From Chryseobacterium gleum (GTDB lineage Bacteria; Bacteroidota; Bacteroidia; Flavobacteriales_D; Crocinitomicaceae), in assembly GCA_943326315.2 (NCBI GenBank), contig CALPSU020000124.1:1-7230 (forward strand): a DNA stretch of 7,230 nt, in the 5' to 3' direction. The position numbers and the translations under genes were made by a program. Positions 1 to 5,222 of the stretch are shown here, piece after piece. Each line of letters starts with the position of its first letter. Position 1 is the stretch's first letter. The notes under the pieces are model-generated. The model was not told the origin of the DNA and ran no database searches. It saw nothing but the letters and a program-made list of their open reading frames with translations.

Positions 1-651
1 AGAGAAAAAGGATATTTACCAGAAGCTTTCATTAATATGTTAGCTTTTTTAGGTTGGAATCCTGGAACAACACAAGAAATATTTTCATTAGAAGAATTAG
101 CAGAAGCTTTTACATTAAATAGAGTAGCAAAAGCTGGAGCTAAGTTTGATGCTGAAAAAACAAAATGGTTTCAACAAACATATTTGAGAGCTACTCCAGA
201 TGAAAAATTAGCAGAGTTATTAGCGAAAGAATTACCTGAAAAACACGAATTATCTGAATTAAAAACAATTGCTCATTTAATGAAAGAAAGAGCAACTTTT
301 GTAAAAGATATGGTAACAGAAGGAAATTATCTTTTTGGACAACCAACAACTTACGATGATCAAACAGTTCAGAAAAAATGGAAAGAAGAAACTACACCAC
401 TAATGAACGAATGGTTAGAAAGAATTTCTGCTATTGAACCGTTTGATGCCCATACAATTGAAAGTACTTTTAAATCATTTTTAGAAGAAAAACAAATGGG
501 TATTGGTGCCGTTTTACCAAACTTCCGATTATTAATTACAGGAAATGGAACAGGTCCAAGTATGTTTGATATTTCTGCCTTCTTAGGAAAAGAAGAATGT
601 ATTGAAAGAATGAAAGTTGGAATGGAAAAAGTAGTTGCTTTAAAAGCTTAA
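1..651 (+). CDS. gltX: Glutamyl-tRNA synthetase, C-terminal part (5' end outside window)
   Basis: The reading frame is open from base 1, so this is the 3' end of a gene that begins before the window; the first Met in frame (base 37) is internal. GltX charges tRNA-Glu with glutamate in the cytoplasm. The 216 visible residues open with GYLPEAFINMLAFLGW and continue with EIFSLEELAEAF and a KFDAEKTKWFQQTYLR stretch. This is the end of the catalytic core and the start of the alpha-helical anticodon-binding domain of bacterial class I GltX (whole enzyme usually near 500 residues). The HIGH and KMSKS-type motifs lie upstream and cannot be checked. The end GIGAVLPNFRLLITG...GPSMFDISAFLGKEE is the usual helical-bundle terminus. 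Codons are strongly biased to A-ending forms, with only about 16 G- or C-ending codons outside Met and Trp by hand count, as expected for a highly expressed gene. GlnS was considered, but its C-terminus is a beta-barrel domain, unlike this. Confidence 0.95.
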   Translation, partial: REKGYLPEAFINMLAFLGWNPGTTQEIFSLEELAEAFTLNRVAKAGAKFDAEKTKWFQQTYLRATPDEKLAELLAKELPEKHELSELKTIAHLMKERATFVKDMVTEGNYLFGQPTTYDDQTVQKKWKEETTPLMNEWLERISAIEPFDAHTIESTFKSFLEEKQMGIGAVLPNFRLLITGNGTGPSMFDISAFLGKEECIERMKVGMEKVVALKA

Positions 652-708
652 GATTAAGGTTGAGGTTAAGTAGAAACAAACCTCAACCTTAACCTTAAAC
701 TCAATCTT
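650..708. repeat. Inverted hexamer-repeat hairpin between gltX and folB
   Basis: Immediately at the gltX stop codon there are three hexamers (AAGATT, AAGGTT, GAGGTT; 650-667). After an 11-base spacer, five hexamers of the complementary kind follow (AACCTC, AACCTT, AACCTT, AAACTC, AATCTT; 679-708). Bases 654-667 pair perfectly with 679-692 (14 bp). The extra right-hand units allow the left arm to pair in more than one register. No T-tract follows, so it is not a classical terminator, but it could stall or process a gltX-folB transcript. Confidence 0.8.
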
Positions 709-713
709 AAAAA

Positions 714-1067
714 ATGAAACACACAATAGAAGTAAACGGAATTAAATTATACGCTTTTCATGGATGTTTACCAGAAGAGGAAAGAATAGGTGGACATTAT
801 TTAGTTGATATATCGTTGCAAACTGATTTTTCAGAAGCTGCTGTTACAGATGAATTGATAAAAACAATTGATTATGTAGATATTAATAAAATTGTAGCGG
901 AAGAAATGGCAATACGCTCAAAATTAATAGAACACGTTGGTCAAAGAATTTTTATTAGAATAAAAAAAGAAGTTGAAAACGTGAATAAATTAAGGGTGAA
1001 AATCATAAAAATTTCTCCACCAATCAATGGAAATGTTGAAAACGTTGCAATAATCATAGAAGAATAG
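714..1067 (+). CDS. folB: Dihydroneopterin aldolase
   Basis: FolB cleaves 7,8-dihydroneopterin to 6-hydroxymethyl-7,8-dihydropterin and glycolaldehyde in folate biosynthesis; the enzyme is a cytosolic oligomer of tunnel fold. The 117-residue product has the family's usual length. Landmarks fit the Staphylococcus aureus enzyme from memory: the YAFHGCLPEE segment with Glu22, Tyr54 in TIDYVDI, the pterin-binding Glu73 in LIEHVGQRI, and the catalytic Lys99 in IIKISPPI. The order beta strand, HG loop, helices, KxSPPI is complete, so the gene appears intact. It begins 62 bases after gltX in the same direction, across the hexamer hairpin, and may be co-transcribed with gltX. There is no Shine-Dalgarno; the leader before ATG is A-rich (TTAAAAA), normal for this phylum. 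The start is fixed by the family N-terminus. Confidence 0.95.
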   Translation: MKHTIEVNGIKLYAFHGCLPEEERIGGHYLVDISLQTDFSEAAVTDELIKTIDYVDINKIVAEEMAIRSKLIEHVGQRIFIRIKKEVENVNKLRVKIIKISPPINGNVENVAIIIEE

Positions 1068-1087
1068 TAATAATTTAAAAAAGTTAC

Positions 1088-1095
1088 TATCTTTG
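1088..1095 (+). promoter_or_regulatory. -7 promoter element for tRNA-Cys
   Basis: TATCTTTG matches the Bacteroidota housekeeping sigma -7 consensus TAnnTTTG exactly. It ends 13 bases before the mature tRNA 5' end, so transcription would begin a few bases upstream of the tRNA. I see no TTG at the ideal -33 distance, so the upstream element is weak or absent. Confidence 0.6.
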
Positions 1096-1108
1096 TCTCG
1101 TCGTAAAG

Positions 1109-1179
1109 GGTCTCATGGCCGAGAGGCTAGGCACCGGTCTGCAAAACCGTCTACATCAGTTCGAATCTGATTGAGACCT
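1109..1179 (+). tRNA. tRNA-Cys (anticodon GCA)
   Basis: A full cloverleaf can be drawn. The acceptor stem pairs 1109-1115 (GGTCTCA) with 1172-1178. The D arm pairs GCC 1118-1120 with GGC 1130-1132. The anticodon stem is 1134-1138 with 1146-1150, with loop CTGCAAA and anticodon GCA at 1141-1143. The T arm pairs ATCAG 1155-1159 with CTGAT 1167-1171 around loop TTCGAAT. The discriminator at 1179 is T (U73), the main identity base of tRNA-Cys. The outermost anticodon-stem pair (C1134, T1150) is a mismatch. The 3' CCA is not encoded and must be added by the CCA enzyme. The gene has its own promoter just upstream and a terminator just downstream, so it forms a single-gene unit 41 bases after folB. 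Confidence 0.97.
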
Positions 1180-1184
1180 CTTAT

Positions 1185-1216
1185 AAACCTTAACATTAAT
1201 TTGTTAAGGTTTTTTT
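1185..1216 (+). terminator. Rho-independent terminator after tRNA-Cys
   Basis: AAACCTTAAC (1185-1194) pairs perfectly with GTTAAGGTTT (1203-1212) around an 8-base loop, and the 3' arm runs into a T-tract ending at 1216. It lies 5 bases downstream of the tRNA. Confidence 0.85.
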
Positions 1217-1217
1217 A

Positions 1218-1245
1218 TTGTATTGAAAAAATAATAATACTTTTG
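1218..1245 (+). promoter_or_regulatory. Promoter of the first MORN-repeat gene
   Basis: TTG at 1218-1220, a 17-base spacer, and TACTTTTG at 1238-1245 match the Bacteroidota form TTG-N17..-TAnnTTTG. The predicted start of transcription is near 1252, about 25 bases before the ATG at 1277. It begins directly after the tRNA terminator, so the two units are cleanly separated. Confidence 0.65.
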
Positions 1246-1276
1246 AACTATATAGTTTGATACTTTATTTCTAAAA

Positions 1277-2053
1277 ATGAAAACTTTTTATATACTCTTC
1301 ATATTTTCTGTTATTTTAGAATTTACAGCAACCTCTCAATACATAAATCAAGACGATAGAAAAGTTTATACTGACACTAATTTTACTAATTTATTTACAG
1401 GGGAGTTAATTACAAATTACGATAATGAACACGTTAAAAATAAATGGAAATATATAAATGGAGTTATAAATGGTGAAGCTTTATTATATTATGAAAATGG
1501 TCAAATTTTACATAAATGCACTTATATAGATGGTTTACCTCAAGGTGAATCTACACAATTTTATGAAAACAGCCAAATAAAAGAAAAAGGAAATTATTTA
1601 AATGGCTCTCCAGAAGGAGAATTTACTTTGTATTATATTAATGGGCAGATTAAAGAAAAAAATAATTATCATGACGGTAAAAAAGATGGAATAAATCTTG
1701 AGTTTTTTGAAAATGGCCATATTTATTTAAAGAAAACATATAAAGATGGAATGTTAGATGGTGAGTCTATTCTTTATAATGAAGAAGGTAAAATGGAAAG
1801 AAAAGAATCTATTGTTAACGGCGAAACCTATGGAGAATCTATTATTTATTTTGATAATGGGTCAATCCGACAAAAATTAAGTTACATAAATGGAATTCCA
1901 AATGGAGAATCTATTTTTTACACAAAAAATGGTTTATTATTTCGAAAAGAAAATTACAAAAATGGGGTTTTAAACGGTGATAAAATAACTTATAATAAAA
2001 AGGGTAAAATCAAACAAATTGAATTCTATGAAAATGGAGTTTTAAAAAATTAA
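1277..2053 (+). CDS. Secreted MORN_2/YwqK-type repeat protein, 8 repeats
   Basis: The 258-residue product starts with a signal peptide: MKTFYILFIFS, a hydrophobic core, and a likely cleavage site near TATS/Q at residue 20. There is no lipobox Cys, so the mature protein should be periplasmic, surface-exposed or secreted. Residues 61-252 are eight consecutive 24-residue units of the form (N/D)G-x3-GE-x4-Y-x-ENGQI-x2-K-x2-Y, each beginning exactly 24 residues after the last with no insertion. A degenerate unit precedes them at 37-60, and a partial one (NGVLKN) ends the chain. This is the MORN_2 repeat (beta-hairpin units) found in proteins often labelled YwqK-family antitoxin. That label is family-based and nothing here supports a toxin-antitoxin role. 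A tandem paralogue follows 53 bases downstream in the same direction. The precise function is unknown; a structural or protein-binding role is only a guess. Confidence 0.85.
   Translation: MKTFYILFIFSVILEFTATSQYINQDDRKVYTDTNFTNLFTGELITNYDNEHVKNKWKYINGVINGEALLYYENGQILHKCTYIDGLPQGESTQFYENSQIKEKGNYLNGSPEGEFTLYYINGQIKEKNNYHDGKKDGINLEFFENGHIYLKKTYKDGMLDGESILYNEEGKMERKESIVNGETYGESIIYFDNGSIRQKLSYINGIPNGESIFYTKNGLLFRKENYKNGVLNGDKITYNKKGKIKQIEFYENGVLKN
1457..2032 (+). repeat. Eight 72-bp coding repeats (24-residue MORN_2 units)
   Basis: Units begin at residues 61, 85, 109, 133, 157, 181, 205 and 229 of the protein. Periodicity is exact at protein level, but the DNA of the units has diverged (for example GGTGAAGCT, GGTGAATCT, GGAGAATTT at the GE position). 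The array is therefore old or under protein-level selection, not a recent slippage product. Confidence 0.85.
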
Positions 2054-2054
2054 C

Positions 2055-2084
2055 TTGTTTTTTTAATCCTTTTATTTATCTTTA
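2055..2084 (+). promoter_or_regulatory. Possible promoter of the second MORN-repeat gene
   Basis: TTG at 2055-2057, a 19-base spacer and TATCTTTA at 2077-2084 fit the phylum promoter with one mismatch at the last position of the -7 element. Transcription would start near 2091, about 16 bases before the ATG. The second gene may thus be expressed separately as well as by read-through from the first. Confidence 0.4.
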
Positions 2085-2106
2085 TTTGAAATAATATTTA
2101 CTTCAC

Positions 2107-2955
2107 ATGAAGATATTCTACTTATTTTTTTTAATAATAAGTTTATTTCAATTAAAGATAAATTCTCAAGTCTATAATAAATCAGATAGTACATTTTATG
2201 TTGACTCTTTTTTTACGATTCCATTTAAAGGTGAATCTGTAAATAGTTATAAAAATGGTCATTTAGAAAATAGTAGAAATTTTGTAAATGGAAAACCGCA
2301 TGGGGAGTGTATTTCATATTATGAAAATGGAAAAATAAATTCAAAAACTAACTATGTAAATGGAATAGAACATGGGGAATGTATTTTATTTTCTGAAAAT
2401 GGCCAAATTTTATATAAATTTTTCATAAAAAACGGTGAACTTCAAGGACCATATTCTTTATTTTATGAAAGTGGAATTATTTATCAAACAGGAACATATT
2501 TAAACGGTGTAAATCATGGTGAATGGAATGAATATTTTGAAAACGGAAAAATAAGTTATAAAATCAATTACAAAAATGGTAAACAAAATGGAGAAAGCTA
2601 TAGTTATTATCCAACTGGAAAACTTAAATCTAAAAATTTATTTTTCGAGGGTTTATTAAATGGTGAATATCAAACCTATTCTGAAAATGGACAATTATTA
2701 AATAAGATTACGTATGTATTTGGTCTTCCTTCAGGAGAAGAAATTTGGTATTATTCAAGTGGTTCAATCTTTAAAAAGAAAAATTATTTAGATGGAAAAA
2801 TGAATGGTGAAGAAATTTGCTATTTTGAAAATGGGAATATAAAGTATGTGAAAAATTATATTAATAATAAACTAAACGGTATTTCAATATATTATTTTGA
2901 AAATGGAAAATTAGATTGTAAAGAAAACTATTCAAACGGTATAGAAATAGAATAA
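2107..2955 (+). CDS. Secreted MORN_2/YwqK-type repeat protein, 9 repeats
   Basis: This is a 282-residue paralogue of the preceding gene. Its signal peptide (MKIFYLFFLIISLF, likely cleavage near INS/Q at residue 20) is similar in length and pattern to that of its neighbour and lacks a lipobox. A degenerate unit covers residues 37-60. Nine full 24-residue units then begin at residue 61, the same residue as in the neighbour, and run to 276. The unit at 205 has FG and the one at 253 has NN instead of NG; otherwise the (N/D)G...GE...YxENGxI pattern is kept. The two proteins therefore share architecture and register and differ mainly by one repeat, implying gene duplication followed by gain or loss of a unit. 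Its stop codon is one base from the end of the convergent response-regulator gene. No catalytic motif is seen and the function is unknown. Confidence 0.85.
   Translation: MKIFYLFFLIISLFQLKINSQVYNKSDSTFYVDSFFTIPFKGESVNSYKNGHLENSRNFVNGKPHGECISYYENGKINSKTNYVNGIEHGECILFSENGQILYKFFIKNGELQGPYSLFYESGIIYQTGTYLNGVNHGEWNEYFENGKISYKINYKNGKQNGESYSYYPTGKLKSKNLFFEGLLNGEYQTYSENGQLLNKITYVFGLPSGEEIWYYSSGSIFKKKNYLDGKMNGEEICYFENGNIKYVKNYINNKLNGISIYYFENGKLDCKENYSNGIEIE
2287..2934 (+). repeat. Nine 72-bp coding repeats (24-residue MORN_2 units)
   Basis: Units begin at residues 61, 85, 109, 133, 157, 181, 205, 229 and 253. All are 24 residues long without gaps. The recurring core is YENGKI or FENGKI followed 6 to 8 residues later by NY or TY. 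As in the neighbour, the DNA of the units is diverged although the spacing is exact. Confidence 0.85.
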
Positions 2956-2956
2956 T

Positions 2957-3712
2957 TTACAATAATTTAATTTTAGAATTTAAATCATCTCTAAAAGATC
3001 CTCCAATCGGAATACTTTTTTTATCATTTTCTAAAGTTAAATTTGGATATTCGATGACTGCTATTTTATCTAACCTAACTATAAATGATCTATGTATTCT
3101 TATAAAATCAACTGAACCCATCTTAGATTCTATTTCTTTCATTGTTGAATGAATAGTGTAACGAGAATCAATTGTATTAATAACTACATAATCTTTCAAT
3201 GCTTCAATAAAATAAATGTCCTTTGTCAGTAATTTAATTAATTTACTATTCGTTTTTACGAAAATAAAATCATAAGACTTTTCTTTATTATCAACTATAG
3301 AATATAATAAATCTCTCTCTTTTATTATATCTTGTTCTTTTTTATGCTTATAAACTGCCATTTCAATAGACGTTTGTAAATCTATTTCTTTAAATGGTTT
3401 TAATATATATCCGTAAGGTTCAGAAATTTTAGCTTTTGATAAAGTAGATTCATCTGCATAAGCGGTTAAAAATATCACAGGAATAGCCATTTCTCTTTTT
3501 ACAATTTCAGCTACTTCAATTCCATTCATGTTACCTTTTAACATAATATCCATCAAAACTATATCTGGTTGCTCTGAAGCTATTAATTCAACCGCTTTAT
3601 CACCTGATGAAGCTGATCCAACAACATTGTAACCTAGTTTTTTTAAACTATGTTGAATATCTTTTGAAACGATTGATTCGTCCTCAACAACAAATACATT
3701 AATTTTTGACAT
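2957..3712 (-). CDS. REC-LytTR response regulator
   Basis: This 251-residue two-component regulator has an N-terminal receiver domain at about residues 1-122, a short charged helical linker at about 122-145, and a C-terminal LytTR DNA-binding domain at about 146-251. Receiver landmarks are all present: acidic pair Glu10-Asp11, phospho-acceptor Asp55 in IVLMDIML, Thr83 in FLTAYAD and Lys105 in YILKPF. The LytTR domain shows IYFIEALKDYVVI, RYTIHSTMKEIE and FIRIHRSFIV, the usual strands and the helix that contacts DNA. No sensor kinase is adjacent, so it is an orphan in this window; its partner must be encoded elsewhere. It is transcribed away from the long AT-rich gap and runs tail to tail into the second repeat-protein gene. 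Target genes cannot be told from sequence; the palindrome upstream is a possible, unproven, autoregulatory site. Confidence 0.92.
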   Translation of the reverse strand: MSKINVFVVEDESIVSKDIQHSLKKLGYNVVGSASSGDKAVELIASEQPDIVLMDIMLKGNMNGIEVAEIVKREMAIPVIFLTAYADESTLSKAKISEPYGYILKPFKEIDLQTSIEMAVYKHKKEQDIIKERDLLYSIVDNKEKSYDFIFVKTNSKLIKLLTKDIYFIEALKDYVVINTIDSRYTIHSTMKEIESKMGSVDFIRIHRSFIVRLDKIAVIEYPNLTLENDKKSIPIGGSFRDDLNSKIKLL

Positions 3713-3734
3713 CTAATTATTTTTTTAGCTATTT

Positions 3735-3742
3735 CAAAAGTA
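3735..3742 (-). promoter_or_regulatory. -7 promoter element of the response regulator
   Basis: On the minus strand this reads TACTTTTG, an exact TAnnTTTG match, 22 bases upstream of the ATG. I find no clear TTG at the -33 distance, so the promoter may be weak or need an activator. Confidence 0.5.
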
Positions 3743-3774
3743 CTTATTATTTTTTCTTTTTCAGTTAACATTTT

Positions 3775-3811
3775 AATTTAATTGTGAATTAATAGTATTC
3801 ACAATTAAATT
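3775..3811. repeat. Perfect palindrome with 15-bp arms
   Basis: AATTTAATTGTGAAT (3775-3789) is the exact reverse complement of 3797-3811, with a 7-base centre. It lies 63-99 bases upstream of the response-regulator start and next to no stop codon on its own strand, so a terminator role is unlikely. It could be a dimer-binding operator or part of the origin-like region; each arm contains a one-mismatch DnaA box ending in TTCACA. Confidence 0.75.
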
Positions 3812-3992
3812 TATAATAATAAGATTTACAGATAATTAAGTATTTATTTTTGTTAATTTTAAGATTTATAAATGAATGTACAACTTTAATTTCAAAAAAT
3901 CAAGTAACTCCTTTTTTCCTTTTTTATAGTATATAAATAAATATTTTTAAGATTTAAAAAACTTTATTCTTTTTATTAAGCTTGTTAATATG

Positions 3993-4001
3993 TGTGTAAA
4001 A
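3993..4001 (-). promoter_or_regulatory. Candidate DnaA box
   Basis: The minus strand reads TTTTACACA, fitting TTWTNCACA at every position. The same 10 bases GTGTAAAACT recur at 4189-4198, where the box has one mismatch. Confidence 0.4.
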
Positions 4002-4176
4002 CTATTCTGATTAATTTGTTTTTATCACTTATTAGCTTTTTATATTAGTTTATAAACAGATATAATCTTTCTATTCTTTTGATATTTATCAGTTTATTGG
4101 CTTATTAACATTAATTGATTTATGATTGAATGTTTATTACTTTATTATTATTTTAATATAAACACTGTGTTAAAAA

Positions 4177-4246
4177 CGTTTGTAAAAAGTGTAAAACTGA
4201 TGCTAACTAATTGTGGTTATTTAAAAAACAATTTCGTTTGTAAAAA
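4177..4246. repeat. 12-bp direct repeat CGTTTGTAAAAA
   Basis: CGTTTGTAAAAA occurs at 4177-4188 and again at 4235-4246, 58 bases apart, in sequence of about 16% GC. Each contains a one-mismatch DnaA box in the minus orientation (TTTTACAAA). Confidence 0.7.
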
Positions 4247-4279
4247 TATATTTAAGATGAAAGGAAAATCTTTTAATAG

Positions 4280-4288
4280 TTATACACA
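4280..4288 (+). promoter_or_regulatory. Candidate DnaA box
   Basis: TTATACACA fits TTWTNCACA exactly and has the form of a classical weak-affinity box such as R2 of E. coli oriC. It is followed by a TTAATTAAC stretch and, 27 bases on, by an oppositely oriented one-mismatch box (4315-4323). Confidence 0.4.
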
Positions 4289-4417
4289 TTAATTAACAAT
4301 TTTATTTTAATTAGTGTGTAAATGTTTATTTATTATTGCATTAAATATCAACTATTTATCTTTTATTTTTTTTATTGATTGTTTACATATATATATAATT
4401 GTTAATAGCACCTTTAC

Positions 4418-4446
4418 TTGATAAATGAAGTTAATTTCTACCTTTA
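4418..4446 (+). promoter_or_regulatory. Promoter of rpiB
   Basis: TTG at 4418-4420, an 18-base spacer and TACCTTTA at 4439-4446 fit the Bacteroidota promoter apart from the last base of the -7 element. Transcription would start about 8 bases before the ATG at 4461, giving a very short leader. This would exclude the upstream in-frame ATG at 4425. Confidence 0.45.
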
Positions 4447-4460
4447 TAAAAAATTATATT

Positions 4461-4895
4461 ATGTCAAAAGTTATTATTCCAATTGGAGCAGATCACGCTG
4501 GATTTGAATTAAAAGAAGCATTAAAAGTGTATTTAACTGAGAAAGGATTTGAAATGAAAGATTTTGGTTGTTTTTCTGAAAGCAGTGTTGATTATCCTGA
4601 TTTTGCTCACCCAGTTGCTTCTATGGTTGAACAAGAAAACATAAAAGGAATATTGATTTGTGGTTCTGGTAATGGAATCAATATGACAGCTAACAAGCAT
4701 CAAGGAGTTAGAAGTGCTTTGTGTTGGAAAGCTGAAATTGCTGAATTAGCAAGATTACACAATGACGCAAATATTGTTGTTTTACCAGCTCGTTTTATCT
4801 CAACGGAAGAAGCAATTGAAATAGTAAATATTTTCTTTAATACAGAATTTGAAGGCGGGAGACATCAAAATAGAGTGGATAAGATTAGTTGCTAG
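4461..4895 (+). CDS. rpiB: Ribose-5-phosphate isomerase B / RpiB-LacAB family
   Basis: RpiB interconverts ribose 5-phosphate and ribulose 5-phosphate in the non-oxidative pentose phosphate pathway, in the cytoplasm. The 144-residue protein has the family's length. It shows IPIGADHAGFELK at the N-terminus, DYPDFAHPVA, the active-site Cys67 in GILICGSGNGINMTANK, the anion-binding loop that follows it, and His100 in ARLHNDANIVVLPAR. An upstream in-frame ATG at 4425 would add 12 residues (MKLISTFIKNYI) that no family member needs; the family N-terminus, a plausible promoter overlapping 4425 and the A-rich leader all favour 4461. The gene is first after the long AT-rich region and points away from it. 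The family also includes galactose-6-phosphate isomerase and allose-phosphate isomerase subunits, but the single gene and Cys favour RpiB. Confidence 0.92.
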   Translation: MSKVIIPIGADHAGFELKEALKVYLTEKGFEMKDFGCFSESSVDYPDFAHPVASMVEQENIKGILICGSGNGINMTANKHQGVRSALCWKAEIAELARLHNDANIVVLPARFISTEEAIEIVNIFFNTEFEGGRHQNRVDKISC

Positions 4896-4902
4896 GCAAG
4901 TA

Positions 4903-4930
4903 ATTAGCAATTAGTTGTTAGTGATTAGAT
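4903..4930 (+). repeat. Heptamer tandem repeat after rpiB
   Basis: Four 7-base units (ATTAGCA, ATTAGTT, GTTAGTG, ATTAGAT) start 8 bases after the rpiB stop. The TTAG core recurs at 4904, 4911, 4918 and 4925, exactly 7 apart. No inverted partner is present nearby, unlike the hexamer array after gltX. Confidence 0.6.
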
Positions 4931-4976
4931 AGTATAATTTGTAGTTTTACCTTACATAAATAATTTTTAAATCAAT

Positions 4977-5141
4977 ATGCAGAAAATAAATAAAATTAAG
5001 TATTTAATCGTTTTGGCACTTTATGGATTAGGATCCATAATATTGTTTTTTAAAGGTAATTTGCTTCCTGCTGTTATTCTTTTTGTTTTAACTATTTCGG
5101 TTTATATTATTTTAAAAAGGAAAATGATTCAGAAGAATTGA
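4977..5141 (+). CDS. Small two-helix membrane protein (54 aa)
   Basis: This short reading frame encodes 54 residues starting MQKINKIKYLIVLALYG. It has a Lys-rich N-terminus, a hydrophobic helix at about residues 9-25, a tight KGNLLP turn, a second hydrophobic helix at about 29-46, and a basic tail KRKMIQK. By the positive-inside rule both ends should face the cytoplasm, making an inner-membrane hairpin. The ATG has an A/T-rich leader typical of the genome, and a strong terminator follows 81 bases after the stop, which supports a genuine transcription unit. Promoter-like sequence around 4933-4949 (TATAATTTG, TAGTTTTA) is imperfect. I do not recognise a family; function unknown. It could instead be a chance frame, but the well-formed topology argues for a gene. 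Confidence 0.6.
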   Translation: MQKINKIKYLIVLALYGLGSIILFFKGNLLPAVILFVLTISVYIILKRKMIQKN

Positions 5142-5222
5142 ACCAGGCTTAGTTTAACACCTAACTATTTCAATAGGATAAATAGTATATCTGGATTGAC
5201 ATTAAAATAGAAGACTTTATTG

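Larger units (their letters stand above)
3713..4424. other. Gene-free AT-rich region, candidate replication origin (oriC)
   Basis: About 710 bases hold no credible gene. Hand counting gives about 16% GC from 3721 to 4380. Two exact matches to the DnaA-box consensus TTWTNCACA occur (3993-4001 minus, 4280-4288 plus). One-mismatch boxes occur near 3783, 3795, 4166, 4179, 4188, 4237 and 4315. A very AT-rich stretch at 4360-4410, ending in an (AT)n run, could serve as the unwinding element. Genes on both sides point away (the regulator to the left, rpiB to the right). With this base composition about 0.1 exact boxes would be expected by chance in both strands, by rough calculation. An alternative is simply a long AT-rich intergenic spacer. 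No structured RNA was recognised. Confidence 0.45.

Noticed and set aside
1..651. Glutaminyl-tRNA synthetase (glnS)
   Set aside because: The C-terminal region is a helical anticodon-binding domain of GltX type, not the beta-barrel domain of GlnS.
1277..1340. Lipoprotein signal in the first repeat protein
   Set aside because: No Cys follows the hydrophobic core; the sequence around the likely cleavage site is TATSQ, consistent with ordinary signal peptidase I processing.
1457..2934. CRISPR-like array (regular 72-base period)
   Set aside because: The period is in coding sequence, an exact multiple of three, and the units are conserved at protein rather than DNA level, with no spacer-repeat alternation.
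1277..2955. Toxin-antitoxin locus suggested by the YwqK family name
   Set aside because: Both proteins carry signal peptides and there is no small toxin-like gene beside them; the next gene is a convergent response regulator.
4257..4292. Eleven-residue open frame in the AT-rich gap, possible leader peptide
   Set aside because: Too short, no regulatory codon run, no attenuator hairpin behind it, and its end coincides with the DnaA-like box.
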